Shown here: in pieces, positions 1 through 8,413 of the stretch | Position numbering within the stretch: position 1 is the first letter of the stretch | Layout of the letters: every line of letters starts with the position of its first letter | Assembly (NCBI GenBank): GCA_963850915.1 | Contig: CAWKND010000004.1 | Coordinates: forward strand, 620,001-684,000 | DNA from: CAVTWH01 sp963850915 | Lineage (GTDB): Bacteria > Actinomycetota > Actinomycetes > Mycobacteriales > Micromonosporaceae | DNA length: 64,000 nucleotides | Reading direction: 5' to 3' | Translations under genes and position numbers: made by a program | Notes under the pieces: model-generated | Told to the model about the DNA's origin: nothing | Seen by the model: only the letters and a program-made list of their open reading frames with translations | Databases searched by the model: none

Positions 1-1137
1 CTGGTGGCCCGGCTGGGCGGCGACGAGTTCGCGATGGTCTGCCCGGGGGTACGCGACGTCGAGGCCGCCCGACGCCTGGCGACCCGGCTGGTGGCGGTAC
101 TTGCCGAGCCGGTCAACCTGGACGGGCTCCCGCTCGACGTGGGCGGCTCGATCGGCGTGGCGGTCTTCCCCGAGCACGGCCACGACTTCGCCACCCTGAT
201 GCGCCACGCCGACGTGGCCATGTACGACGCCAAGGCGCGCGGTGACGCCGTCGCCGTGTACGCCGCGGAGTCCGACCACAACTCGCCCGAGCGGCTGTCC
301 CTGCTGGCCGACCTGCGGCGCGCCCTGGATACCCGGGACGAGCGGCTCACCTTCTACTACCAGCCCCAGGTGGAGCTGCGTACCGGTGAGGTGATCGGGG
401 TGGAGGCGCTGCTGCGCTGGCAGCACCCGACCCGCGGGCCGGTCAACCCGGAGGAGCTGATCCGGGTCGCCGAGCACAGTGCCGTGATGCGCCCGCTGAC
501 GCTGCGGGTGGTGGACGACGTCGTACACCAGCTGGCCAAGTGGCAGGCCGAGGGGCTGACCCTGCGCGCCGCGATCAACGTGAGCGTGCGCGACCTGCAC
601 ACCGGCGAGATCGTGGACCGGCTCGCCGACCGGCTGCGCCACCACGGCGTGGACCCGGCGCAGGTACAGCTGGAGATCACCGAGGGCGCGCTGATGGCCG
701 ACCCGAACCGGGTACTGGCCACCCTGCGGCGGCTGGACCGGCTGGGTATCGCGCTGTCCCTGGACGACTTCGGTACCGGGTACTCCTCGATGCAGCACCT
801 GCGCCGGCTGCCGCTGTCCGAGGTGAAGATCGACCGCTCGTTCGTACTCGGGATGACCACCGACCCGGACGACGAGGCGATCGTGCGCTCGATCGTCAAC
901 CTGGCCGCCGCGCTCGGCCTGCGGGTGGTGGCCGAGGGCGTGGAGAACGAAGGTACCTGGCGGATGCTCGCCGACTCCGGCTGTCACGTGGCACAGGGCT
1001 GGTACTACGCCCGGCCCATGCCCGCCGAGGAGCTGAGCTCGTGGCTGTCCCGCTACCGGCCGCCCCAGCCACGCCTCACCGCGACATCCGGGGGCGGCGA
1101 GCCGGCCAGCGAATCGGAGGAAACGGGTACCCCCTAG
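1..1137 (+). CDS. GGDEF-EAL cyclic-di-GMP signalling protein (5' end outside the window)
   Basis: The frame is open from base 1, so only the 3' part of the gene is present (378 codons). The fragment opens inside a GGDEF diguanylate cyclase domain, with the GGDEF signature at fragment residues 6-10. An EAL phosphodiesterase domain follows from about residue 115, with the motifs FYYQPQ, EALLRW, NVSVRDL, EITEGAL, DDFGTGYSS, KIDRSF and AEGVE all intact. Both cyclic-di-GMP synthesis and hydrolysis therefore look possible; which one dominates cannot be read from sequence. No membrane segment lies in the visible part. The gene ends 68 bp before gatC. A second GGDEF-EAL gene (frameshifted) lies at 19-21.4 kb. 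Confidence 0.9.
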   Translation: MVARLGGDEFAMVCPGVRDVEAARRLATRLVAVLAEPVNLDGLPLDVGGSIGVAVFPEHGHDFATLMRHADVAMYDAKARGDAVAVYAAESDHNSPERLSLLADLRRALDTRDERLTFYYQPQVELRTGEVIGVEALLRWQHPTRGPVNPEELIRVAEHSAVMRPLTLRVVDDVVHQLAKWQAEGLTLRAAINVSVRDLHTGEIVDRLADRLRHHGVDPAQVQLEITEGALMADPNRVLATLRRLDRLGIALSLDDFGTGYSSMQHLRRLPLSEVKIDRSFVLGMTTDPDDEAIVRSIVNLAAALGLRVVAEGVENEGTWRMLADSGCHVAQGWYYARPMPAEELSSWLSRYRPPQPRLTATSGGGEPASESEETGTP

Positions 1138-1205
1138 ACTCCGAAGGGTCCGTGCCACCGGCCGCCGGCGGCACGCAACCGGACCGAGTAGAGGAGCGTG
1201 CAGGC

Positions 1206-1508
1206 ATGGCCGCCGCCATCTCCCGCGAGGAGGTCGCGCACCTCGCGCGCCTGTCGCGCCTGGCCGTCACCGACGAGGAGCTGGACACCTTTGCCGGCCA
1301 GCTCGACGTGATCCTGCAGGCGGTGGCCCGGGTCGGCGAAGTCGCCGCCGCCGACATCCCACCCACCTCGCACTCGGTACCGCTGACCAACGTGCTGCGT
1401 GACGACGTGGTCGTACCGTGCCTGAGCCACGAGGACGCGCTCTCCGGCGCGCCCGATGCGTTCGAGGGCCGGTTCCGGGTACCGCGGATCCTGGACGAGG
1501 AGGCGTGA
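1206..1508 (+). CDS. gatC: Asp/Glu-tRNA amidotransferase subunit C
   Basis: This 100-residue protein is the small subunit of the GatCAB complex, which converts Glu-tRNA(Gln) (and Asp-tRNA(Asn)) to the amidated form in bacteria lacking the matching synthetase. The N-terminal ISREEVAHLARLSRL and the C-terminal FRVPRIL are the two family signatures; GatC wraps around GatA. The ATG was chosen because GAGGAG lies at 1191-1196, about 9 nt upstream. Its stop overlaps the gatA start (TGATG), so the two are translationally coupled. A tRNA-Gln gene at 49.4 kb is a natural substrate source. Confidence 0.95.
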   Translation: MAAAISREEVAHLARLSRLAVTDEELDTFAGQLDVILQAVARVGEVAAADIPPTSHSVPLTNVLRDDVVVPCLSHEDALSGAPDAFEGRFRVPRILDEEA

Positions 1509-2983
1509 TGACCGACCTGATCTACAAGAGCGCGGCGGAGTTGGCCGGGCTGATCGCCACCGGAGACACCTCCGCGGTCGAGGTCACCCAGGCCCACTTG
1601 GACCGGATCGCCGCTGTTGACCAGCGGGTACACGCGTTCCTGCACGTGGACGGCGACGGTGCGCTGGCCGCCGCGCGGGCGATCGACGACCGGCTGGCGG
1701 CAGGCGAGGAGCTGGGGCCGCTGGCTGGGGTACCGGTCGCGGTCAAGGACGTGCTGACCACCCGGGGGGTACCCACCACCTGCGGCTCGAAGATCCTGGA
1801 GAACTGGCGCCCGCCGTACGACAGCACCGTGGTCGAGCGGCTGCGGACAGCCGGCATGGTGATCCTCGGCAAGACCAACATGGACGAGTTCGCGATGGGC
1901 TCGTCCACCGAGTACTCGGCGTACGGGCCGACCCGTAACCCGTGGGATCTGGATCGGATCCCGGGTGGCTCGGGCGGTGGCTCGGCTGCCGCGCTGGCCG
2001 CGTACGAGGCGCCACTGGCGATCGGCTCCGACACCGGTGGCTCGATCCGCCAGCCGGGGGCCGTCACCGGTACCGTCGGCGCCAAGCCCACCTACGGCGG
2101 TACCAGCCGGTACGGCCTGGTCGCCTTCTCCAGCTCGCTGGACACGCCCGGCCCCTGCGGGCGCAGCGTCATCGACACAGCACTCCTGCACGCGGTGATC
2201 GCCGGTCACGACCCCCGCGACTCGACCTCCATCCCGGCCCCGGTACCCCCGGTCGTCCTCGCCGCCGCCCAGGGCGCCGCCGGTGACCTGACCGGGATGC
2301 GGGTCGGCCTGGTCCGCGAGTTCTCCGGGGAGGGCGCCGAGCCCGGTGTCACGGCCGCCGTCCGGGACGCCATCGAGGCGCTGACCAAGCTGGGCGCCGA
2401 GGTCGTCGAGGTCTCCTGCCCGCACTTCGACTACGCGCTGCCGGCCTACTACCTGATCGCGCCGAGCGAGTGCTCGTCCAACCTGGCGCGCTTCGACGGC
2501 GTACGGTTCGGCCTGCGCGTCGGCGATGACGGTGTGCACTCCCTCGAAGAGGTGATGTCGCTGACCCGGGACGCCGGCTTCGGCCCCGAGGTGAAGCGGC
2601 GCATCATCATCGGTACCTACGCGCTCTCCTCCGGCTACTACGACGCGTACTACGGGCAGGCGCAGAAGGTGCGTACGCTGATCAGCCGCGACTTCACCGA
2701 AGCCTTCGAGCAGGTCGACGTACTGGTCTCGGCGACCACCCCGTCTGTTGCGTTCCCGCTGGGTTCGCGCACCGCCGACCCGTACCAGATGTACCTCGCC
2801 GACCTCTACACGATCCCGACGAACCTCTACGGCGGCCCGGCCATCTCGGTCCCCTGTGGACTCTCCGAAGGACTCCCGGTCGGCCTGCAGATCATGGCCC
2901 CCACCATGGCCGACGACCGGATGTACCGGGTCGCGGCCGCCCTGGAGACCGTCCTGCCCCCACTCACCCCGCCCACCCTGTAA
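1508..2983 (+). CDS. gatA: Asp/Glu-tRNA amidotransferase subunit A (glutaminase)
   Basis: This 491-residue amidase-signature enzyme releases ammonia from glutamine for the GatB transamidase site. The Ser-cisSer-Lys triad is visible at Lys80 (VAVKDVL), Ser155 (PGGSGGGSA) and Ser179 (SDTGGSI), at the spacing known for GatA. Length is normal for the family. The ATG overlaps the gatC stop by one base, making gatC-gatA one translational unit. gatB is not directly attached: about 780 bp with two small genes and a hairpin separate it, and it has its own leaderless promoter. Confidence 0.96.
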   Translation: MTDLIYKSAAELAGLIATGDTSAVEVTQAHLDRIAAVDQRVHAFLHVDGDGALAAARAIDDRLAAGEELGPLAGVPVAVKDVLTTRGVPTTCGSKILENWRPPYDSTVVERLRTAGMVILGKTNMDEFAMGSSTEYSAYGPTRNPWDLDRIPGGSGGGSAAALAAYEAPLAIGSDTGGSIRQPGAVTGTVGAKPTYGGTSRYGLVAFSSSLDTPGPCGRSVIDTALLHAVIAGHDPRDSTSIPAPVPPVVLAAAQGAAGDLTGMRVGLVREFSGEGAEPGVTAAVRDAIEALTKLGAEVVEVSCPHFDYALPAYYLIAPSECSSNLARFDGVRFGLRVGDDGVHSLEEVMSLTRDAGFGPEVKRRIIIGTYALSSGYYDAYYGQAQKVRTLISRDFTEAFEQVDVLVSATTPSVAFPLGSRTADPYQMYLADLYTIPTNLYGGPAISVPCGLSEGLPVGLQIMAPTMADDRMYRVAAALETVLPPLTPPTL

Positions 2984-3076
2984 CTGCCGCGCGGTAACGA
3001 CCGGGCCGCGTTCCGGCTCGGTGCCAGAACGATTCCAATCAGATCCTCCGGGTACCCCTGCGTGCCCGCGACAGGC

Positions 3077-3082
3077 GACAGT
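3077..3082 (+). promoter_or_regulatory. -10 element of the small membrane gene
   Basis: GACAGT ends 6 nt before the GTG at 3089, the spacing expected for a leaderless transcript. It supports 3089 as a real start even though the gene downstream is out of frame. Confidence 0.4.
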
Positions 3083-3088
3083 GGCGTG

Positions 3089-3273
3089 GTGAGCGCTCGC
3101 CCCGCCCAGCCGCTCGACTCCGACGCAGACTCCGTCGCGCCGTACCCGCCCGGTGCGCGCGCGCTCGTCGACGAGTCGTTCGAGGAGGCCGGCCCGGGGC
3201 CCGGATCGCCTGGTACTGGGCGATCGTCATCGCGCTCGCCGTCGTCGCCGTGCTGGCCTGGCTGTTCTGCTGA
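3089..3273 (+). pseudogene. small single-pass membrane protein, frameshifted
   Basis: I do not recognise the family. From the GTG at 3089 the frame encodes an acidic, proline-rich segment (starts VSARPAQPLDSDADS). About 37 codons later the same frame turns into unlikely sequence. The next frame instead encodes a clean membrane helix (RIAWYWAIVIALAVVAVLAW) and ends LFC-stop at 3273. The span of 185 nt is one base short of 62 codons. Restoring one G in the GGGG run at 3196-3199 would join the two parts as ...EEAGPGARIAWYW... It is either a recent loss, a sequencing error or an unusual frameshift. The leaderless-type -10 upstream argues that the gene is or was real. Confidence 0.5.
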
Positions 3274-3289
3274 CCTGCCGAGAAAACGA

Positions 3290-3316
3290 GCCGCCCGACT
3301 CTACGAATCGGGCGGC
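3290..3316. terminator. hairpin terminator between convergent small genes
   Basis: A perfect 9-bp stem (GCCGCCCGA / TCGGGCGGC) with a 9-nt loop and no T tract. It lies 17 nt after the stop at 3273 and downstream of the opposing gene ending at 3425, so it can serve both strands. Confidence 0.55.
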
Positions 3317-3424
3317 GGACAGGGCGGAGGCCCGGCGCCATATGTGGCAGCCAGGCCCCTACCCTTTGGGCGCCGCCAGCAGGGTTGGCCCGTCGGCGAC
3401 ACGTCTCTACTTTGTTGCTGTTGC

Positions 3425-3610
3425 TTACTTGCTGGTGTTCGACTTGCCCTGGCGCCACGACAGCGGGCCCGGCAGATCGACGCGGTTCTTGCGGGTCTTG
3501 GAGTTCCACGACCAGCGGCCGATCTTGATTCCCCAAGACGAATAGCCCTTGGTACCAAAGTTGAAGTGCAGTGGCCCGACTCGGTACACCTTGCGGAAAA
3601 GGATTGCCAT
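3425..3610 (-). CDS. small conserved protein, DUF4236-like
   Basis: This 61-residue basic, aromatic-rich protein begins MAILFRKVYRVGPLHFNF and continues with GTKGYSSWGIKIGRWSW. The arrangement of an F-R-K start, a G-P-hydrophobic strand and a G-x-S-x-W-G turn resembles DUF4236-type small beta proteins; that match is from memory. The function is unknown. The start is well supported: GGGAGGAG sits 8 nt upstream of the ATG at 3610, one of the few strong Shine-Dalgarno sites here. It lies alone between gatA and gatB on the opposite strand. Confidence 0.7.
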   Translation of the reverse strand: MAILFRKVYRVGPLHFNFGTKGYSSWGIKIGRWSWNSKTRKNRVDLPGPLSWRQGKSNTSK

Positions 3611-3663
3611 CTGGGTGACTCCTCCCTCATCTGAATCAGGGGTACCCATCGGCGCACCCGACT

Positions 3664-3728
3664 AAACAGGGCCGCTCGGGAAACAGGGCCGCTCGGTGAA
3701 ACAGGGCCGCTCGGTGAAACAGGGCCGA
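3664..3728. repeat. tandem repeat, about 17-18 bp, 3.7 copies
   Basis: Unit AAACAGGGCCGCTCGGTG, with the first copy one base shorter and the last truncated. It lies between the start of the small gene at 3610 and the gatB promoter. Confidence 0.8.
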
Positions 3729-3752
3729 AGTCGGGCAGCCTCATACAGCCAC

Positions 3753-3758
3753 TAGGCT
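3753..3758 (+). promoter_or_regulatory. gatB leaderless -10 element
   Basis: TAGGCT followed by exactly 6 nt and then the GTG start at 3765. No Shine-Dalgarno sequence is present. Confidence 0.6.
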
Positions 3759-3764
3759 GGGCCG

Positions 3765-5258
3765 GTGACCACCATCGCCGCGCTGTCCTACGAGGACGCC
3801 ACCGCCCGGTACGAGCCTGTCATCGGGCTCGAGACGCACGTGGAGCTGGGCACCCGTACCAAGATGTTCTGTGGCTGCCCGACCGACTTCGGCGGCGAGC
3901 CGAACACCCAGGTCTGCCCGGTCTGCCTGGGGTTGCCGGGCAGCCTGCCGGTGGCCAACCGCGCGGCGATCGAGGCGACCATCCGCATCGGGCTGGCGCT
4001 CAACTGCACCATCGCCACCTGGTGCCGGTTTGCCCGGAAGAACTACTTCTACCCGGACATGCCGAAGAACTTCCAGATCAGCCAGTACGACGAGCCACTG
4101 TGCACCGACGGCTACCTCGACGTGGAGCTGGACGGCGCGCTGGTACGCATCGAGATCGAACGCGTGCACCTCGAGGAGGACACCGGCAAGTCGCTGCATG
4201 TCGGCGGCGCGACCGGCCGGATCCACGGCGCCACCGAGTCGCTGGTCGACTACAACCGGGCCGGCATCCCGCTGGTGGAGATCGTCACCAAGCCGGTACC
4301 CGGCACCGGGGCGCTCGCGCCGTTCGTGGCCCGGGCGTACGTGACCGAGCTGCGCGACGTGATCCGCTCGCTGGGCGTCTCCGACGTCCGCATGGAGCAG
4401 GGTTCGCTGCGCTGCGACGTGAACGTGTCGCTCAACCCGCCGGGCGCCGAGTGGGGTACCCGCAGTGAGACCAAGAACGTCAACTCGCTGCGCAGCGTGG
4501 AGCGCGCGGTGCGCTCGGAGATCATCCGGCAGGCCGGGGTACTCGACGGGGGCGGCCGGATCGTCCAGGAGACCCGGCACTTCCACGAGGACACCGGCGA
4601 GTCGACTTCGGGGCGCAGCAAGGAGACGGCGACCGACTACCGCTACTTCCCCGAGCCCGACCTGGTACCGCTGGCTCCCGACCCGGCGTGGGTACTCGAA
4701 CTGAAGGCCGCTCTGCCCGAGCCGTCCCGGGAGCGCCGGCGCCGGCTGCAGGCCACCTGGGGCTTCTCCGACCAGGACATGCAGTCCGCGCTCAACGCCG
4801 GTGCGGTGGAGTTGATCGAGGCGACGATCGCGGCCGGCGCGGGTCCGGAGGCGGCCCGTAAGTGGTGGCTGGGCGAGCTGGCCCGGCACGCCAACGAGAC
4901 CGGCATCGAACTTGCCATGGTCGGCGCCACGCCGGCGCACGTGGCCGAGCTGGCGGCGCTGATCGAGAACGGCAAGCTGACCGACAAGCTGGCCCGGACG
5001 GTACTCGACGGGGTGGTCGCGGGCGAGGGCTCACCCAGCGAGGTGATGGCCGCCCGCGGGCTCGCGCTGGTGTCGGACACCGGCGCGCTCACCGCCGCGG
5101 TCGACGAGGCGATCGCCGCCAACCCGGACGTGGCGGCGAAGGTACGCGAGGGCAAGGTGGCGGCGGCCGGCGTGATCGTGGGCGCGGTGATGAAGACGAC
5201 CCGCGGCCAGGCCGACGCCAAGACAGTGCGCGAGCTGGTACTCGCCCGGCTGTCCTAG
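3765..5258 (+). CDS. gatB: Asp/Glu-tRNA amidotransferase subunit B
   Basis: This 497-residue protein carries out the kinase and transamidation steps of the GatCAB complex. The N-terminal YEPVIGLETHVEL and the cysteine-rich MFCGCP ... CPVCLG segment (the structural zinc site of GatB) are present. The central catalytic cradle follows, and the C-terminal helical and YqeY-like tail ends TTRGQADAKTVRELV. Length is standard. The GTG at 3765 matches the family N terminus and sits behind a leaderless-type -10. It is transcribed separately from gatCA. Confidence 0.96.
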   Translation: MTTIAALSYEDATARYEPVIGLETHVELGTRTKMFCGCPTDFGGEPNTQVCPVCLGLPGSLPVANRAAIEATIRIGLALNCTIATWCRFARKNYFYPDMPKNFQISQYDEPLCTDGYLDVELDGALVRIEIERVHLEEDTGKSLHVGGATGRIHGATESLVDYNRAGIPLVEIVTKPVPGTGALAPFVARAYVTELRDVIRSLGVSDVRMEQGSLRCDVNVSLNPPGAEWGTRSETKNVNSLRSVERAVRSEIIRQAGVLDGGGRIVQETRHFHEDTGESTSGRSKETATDYRYFPEPDLVPLAPDPAWVLELKAALPEPSRERRRRLQATWGFSDQDMQSALNAGAVELIEATIAAGAGPEAARKWWLGELARHANETGIELAMVGATPAHVAELAALIENGKLTDKLARTVLDGVVAGEGSPSEVMAARGLALVSDTGALTAAVDEAIAANPDVAAKVREGKVAAAGVIVGAVMKTTRGQADAKTVRELVLARLS

Positions 5259-5274
5259 CCGGGTTTCCCCAGCA

Positions 5275-6993
5275 CTAGCTGGGGGGCGAGCCGGTCGGGC
5301 TGCCGGCGGGCACGGGTGACCCGGTGTCGGAGGGCTCGGGGGTACCGGTCGGGCCGCCCGTCGGGCTCGGTGCGACCTTGGGGTACTCGAAGATGTGGCG
5401 CTGCAGCGTGACGTCGGTCTTGCCGGTACCGCCGACCGTCACGTCGTCGTACGCCTGCAGCTTGTGCGAGGCGTCGTCGAAGTAGAGCACCGACAGCTCC
5501 AGTGGCGTCGGCTCCTCGTGCTCCAGTCCGCGCAGTCCGGCCCCGCCCGTCGAGCCCTGCACCATCATGCAGGTGGGCAGCGGGCCGGTCGGGTTGGGCA
5601 GGAAGTCCAGCTCCCGCTTGTGCAGGTGGCCGGCGAGGATCAGCGGCACGGTACCGGCGAGCGGCCCGGCCATCGCGGGGTCGTGCACCATTGCGATGTC
5701 CACCGCTGGTTTCGAGGCGCGGATCGTCTGGGCCAGCCGGGTACCCGCCTCGGTGAGTACATCGGACTGCTCTTTGGTCGTCTCCGACTCCGACTTGTCC
5801 GGCGTGAACAGCGGGTCGCCGATGCCCGCAACGGTGAGACCGTCGACGGTGGTGACCGAGTCGGCAAGTACCACCGCGTTCTTCTGTTCGGCGACGGCCG
5901 CCGCGGTCACCGCCGAGTCGTGGTTGCCCTGGATGAACAGGTACGGCACGCCGAGGCCGGAGATGGAGCTGGCGAACCCGGTCTCCGCCACCGTGCCCCA
6001 GTCGTTGAGGTCGCCGGTGTCCACCACAAAGTTGATCTTGAATTGGGTGACCATGGTCTGGATCAGCGGCCACGCCTGCGGGTTCAGGTGCAGGTCGGAG
6101 ACGTGCAGTACGCGGATCGTGGTCGGGTCAGGCTCGTACGAGGGCAGGTCGTTGAAGGTCGCGTAGAGCTTGGTGACGTTGGCGAACAGCCGGGAGAGTT
6201 GGGCCTGGTAGGTGGAGTACCGGGAGCCGATGTCCTTCGCGTCCCCGATGATCGAGGGCGCGTTGACCAGCAGGCCGCGGTACGTCGGCTCCTCCACGGA
6301 TTGTGGCCGCAGGGTACCCACCGCCAGCGCGCCCGTCCCGCCCAGTACGGCGACCGCCAGTCCCATGCACAGCGCCACCCGTCGCCAGCGCCGGAACACC
6401 AGCGTGCTCAGGATGAGTACGCCGAGCAGGGCGGCGGCGACCGCCTTGTAGACCAGTACCTTCACTCCGCGCTGCGCGTCGGTGACCGCCTGGGTACTCA
6501 CGTCCGCCAGCCCGTTCGGGTCCCGGGCCACGGCCAGCGCCCGCTCCTGGTTGAGCTGGTCGAGCCGGACCGACAGGTGCGCCGGACCCTGGTGGCTGGC
6601 CAGCTCGAGCGAGCCCAGCGGCGGGATCTGCACGTCGGTACCGCCGGAGATGCTGGGGGAGAGGGAGAACTCGGCGGAGAACGGGCCGACGTTCTGCCGG
6701 GTGTGCCCGCCCAGGATCAGTCCGATCGAGAGGCCGGCGAGGGTGACCACGAGGACGGCGAGTCCCAGGCCGCAGCGGCGTACCCCGCGGTGCCGGGCGA
6801 AGGCGCGTACCGCCAGCTCGATCCGCAGTACGGCGCCCGCGATGACGAGCAGCGACGACCACCGGGTACCCGCCCGCCCGGCCAGCCGGCGCAGCCAGCC
6901 TGTACCGCCGGCTCCTGGGCCGACGGCGTCAGCCTCGGTCGGCTCGGTCGGCTCGGTCGGCTCGGTCGGGGTGGCGTCGGTGGGCTCGGCCAT
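5275..6993 (-). CDS. membrane-anchored metallophosphoesterase
   Basis: This 572-residue protein begins with an acidic Thr-Glu-Pro repeat (TEPTEPTEPTEADA). Two membrane helices follow, then a region of about 75 residues outside the membrane, two more helices (about residues 170-220), and a calcineurin-like phosphoesterase domain with its metal ligands: VSDLHLN, DTGDLNDWG, GNHDS, MVHDP and AGHLHK. The tail is Pro/Gly/Thr/Ser-rich. The catalytic domain probably faces the outside; the substrate is unknown. TAGGAA on the coding strand lies about 7 nt before the ATG, so the mRNA may be leaderless. It converges with gatB. Confidence 0.87.
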   Translation of the reverse strand: MAEPTDATPTEPTEPTEPTEADAVGPGAGGTGWLRRLAGRAGTRWSSLLVIAGAVLRIELAVRAFARHRGVRRCGLGLAVLVVTLAGLSIGLILGGHTRQNVGPFSAEFSLSPSISGGTDVQIPPLGSLELASHQGPAHLSVRLDQLNQERALAVARDPNGLADVSTQAVTDAQRGVKVLVYKAVAAALLGVLILSTLVFRRWRRVALCMGLAVAVLGGTGALAVGTLRPQSVEEPTYRGLLVNAPSIIGDAKDIGSRYSTYQAQLSRLFANVTKLYATFNDLPSYEPDPTTIRVLHVSDLHLNPQAWPLIQTMVTQFKINFVVDTGDLNDWGTVAETGFASSISGLGVPYLFIQGNHDSAVTAAAVAEQKNAVVLADSVTTVDGLTVAGIGDPLFTPDKSESETTKEQSDVLTEAGTRLAQTIRASKPAVDIAMVHDPAMAGPLAGTVPLILAGHLHKRELDFLPNPTGPLPTCMMVQGSTGGAGLRGLEHEEPTPLELSVLYFDDASHKLQAYDDVTVGGTGKTDVTLQRHIFEYPKVAPSPTGGPTGTPEPSDTGSPVPAGSPTGSPPS

Positions 6994-7080
6994 GCCTTCA
7001 TTCCTACCCGATCAAGCTGGGTACGGCCCCTCGTGCCACTCGGCCGAACGGCTGGCCCCGCCCGGCCGGGAGGAACGCGG

Positions 7081-7168
7081 CTGGGCGGAACTCGGCTGGG
7101 CGAACGAAGCTGGGCGGAACGCGGCTGGGTGAACGCGGCTGGGCGGAACTCGGCTGGGCGGAACGCGG
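7081..7168. repeat. tandem repeat, 14-15 bp, six copies
   Basis: Units begin at 7081, 7096, 7110, 7125, 7139 and 7154. The consensus is CTGGGCGGAACKCGG, with two 14-bp variants. The array fills the gap between the phosphoesterase start and the stop of the next gene, which ends at 7174. Confidence 0.85.
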
Positions 7169-7173
7169 CTGGC

Positions 7174-8385
7174 TCAGCTCTGGGCGGCGGCGCTTCCGGC
7201 CGGGATGATTCGCAGGATCTGGTCGTCGTCCGGCCCCGGGGTACCCCGCCCGTCGGTGTTGGAGGTACTCACCCAGAGCGTGTTGTCCGGTGCCACCACG
7301 ACGGTACGCAGCCGCCCGTACGCCCCCTGCAGCAGCGCCTGTGGCGCCCCGAAGATGCCGCCCGACTGGGTGAGCTGCATGCTGTACAGCCGCTCGCCCC
7401 GCAGGCAGCCGATGACCAGCGTGTTCGCCGTGATCGCCGCGCCCGAGCAGGAGGCGTCCTTGGTGGCGAACTGCACCAGCGGGTCGACGAAGCGAGGATC
7501 GTGCGCGATGCCCTCGACGACCGGCCAGCCGTAGTTCTTGCCCGGCTGGATCAGGTTGATCTCGTCCCAGGTGTCCTGCCCGAACTCGGTGGCCCACAGC
7601 CGGCCCTGCGCGTCCCAGGCCAGTCCCTGCACGTTGCGGTGGCCGTAGCTGTAGACCAGGTTGTTGAACGGGTTGCCCGGGGCCGGCTTGCCGTCCAGCG
7701 TCATCCGCAGGATCTTGCCGGCCAGGCTCTTGGTGTCCTGCGAGGCGTCCGTGGTGGTACCCGTGCTGGCATAGAGGAAGCCGTCCGGACCGAAGGCGAG
7801 CCGACCACCGTTGTGGATCGCCGCGTGCGGGATCCCGGTGACGATCGGGGTGAGCGGACCGCCCAGCTTGAACGAGGCGATCCGGTTGTCGCTGTCGGTG
7901 GAGAAGTAGACGAAGACGAGCTGGTCGGTGGCGTACTGCGGGCTGACCGCGATGCCCAGCAGGCCGCCCTCGCCGCCGGAGGAGATCGGGATGGTCTGGA
8001 CCTTGGTGACTTTGAGGTCGTCGCCGTCCTTGTCCGGCCCGATCTTCAGGATGTCGCCGGTGTCCCGGGAGGTGACCAGCGCGCCACCGTCGGGTAGGAA
8101 GGCGATCCCCCACGGCGTGTCCAGGTGCTTGGCGATCACTTCCACCGTGCCCTGTGCTCCGTCCGAAGCGGACGGTGAGCCGGTGGCCGGTGGGAACGAG
8201 GGCGGTGCGCCGTTCTCATCCGGCGGCGGCTTGCCGAAGCTGCAGCCGGCCGCCGTGAGCGCGCAAGCGATCAGCGCCACGAAGGCCAGCACCACGCGGC
8301 CCGGTCGCACACTCGGCCCGGCGCTCATCGGCCGGAGGCTGGGCGTGCGGACGCGGGTCGATGGGGCGGTCCGGCGGGCGGTCAC
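7174..8385 (-). CDS. PQQ-dependent glucose/sorbosone dehydrogenase-type lipoprotein
   Basis: This 403-residue protein belongs to the soluble aldose/sorbosone dehydrogenase family (GSDH), six-bladed beta propellers that usually bind PQQ and calcium and oxidise sugars outside the cytoplasm. A basic N terminus, a hydrophobic stretch and a lipobox (LTAAGC, Cys about residue 49) mark it as a lipoprotein. Propeller motifs include LDTPWGIAFLPDG, GEGGLLGIAVSP, HNGGRLAFGPDG, YGHRNVQGLAWD and NYGWPVVEG. TAGGCT lies 6 nt before the GTG start at 8385, indicating a leaderless mRNA. Activity on a particular sugar cannot be inferred. Confidence 0.87.
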   Translation of the reverse strand: MTARRTAPSTRVRTPSLRPMSAGPSVRPGRVVLAFVALIACALTAAGCSFGKPPPDENGAPPSFPPATGSPSASDGAQGTVEVIAKHLDTPWGIAFLPDGGALVTSRDTGDILKIGPDKDGDDLKVTKVQTIPISSGGEGGLLGIAVSPQYATDQLVFVYFSTDSDNRIASFKLGGPLTPIVTGIPHAAIHNGGRLAFGPDGFLYASTGTTTDASQDTKSLAGKILRMTLDGKPAPGNPFNNLVYSYGHRNVQGLAWDAQGRLWATEFGQDTWDEINLIQPGKNYGWPVVEGIAHDPRFVDPLVQFATKDASCSGAAITANTLVIGCLRGERLYSMQLTQSGGIFGAPQALLQGAYGRLRTVVVAPDNTLWVSTSNTDGRGTPGPDDDQILRIIPAGSAAAQS

Positions 8386-8391
8386 CCGACC

Positions 8392-8397
8392 AGCCTA
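8392..8397 (-). promoter_or_regulatory. leaderless -10 element of the sugar dehydrogenase gene
   Basis: On the minus strand TAGGCT, 6 nt, then the GTG at 8385. Confidence 0.55.
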
Positions 8398-8413
8398 GCG
8401 GCCGAGCTTCTGA

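Noticed and set aside
3664..3728. Possible CRISPR-like array
   Set aside because: Units are contiguous without spacers of varied sequence; the same holds for the arrays at 7.1, 11.7, 37.4 and 57.2 kb. No cas genes are present.
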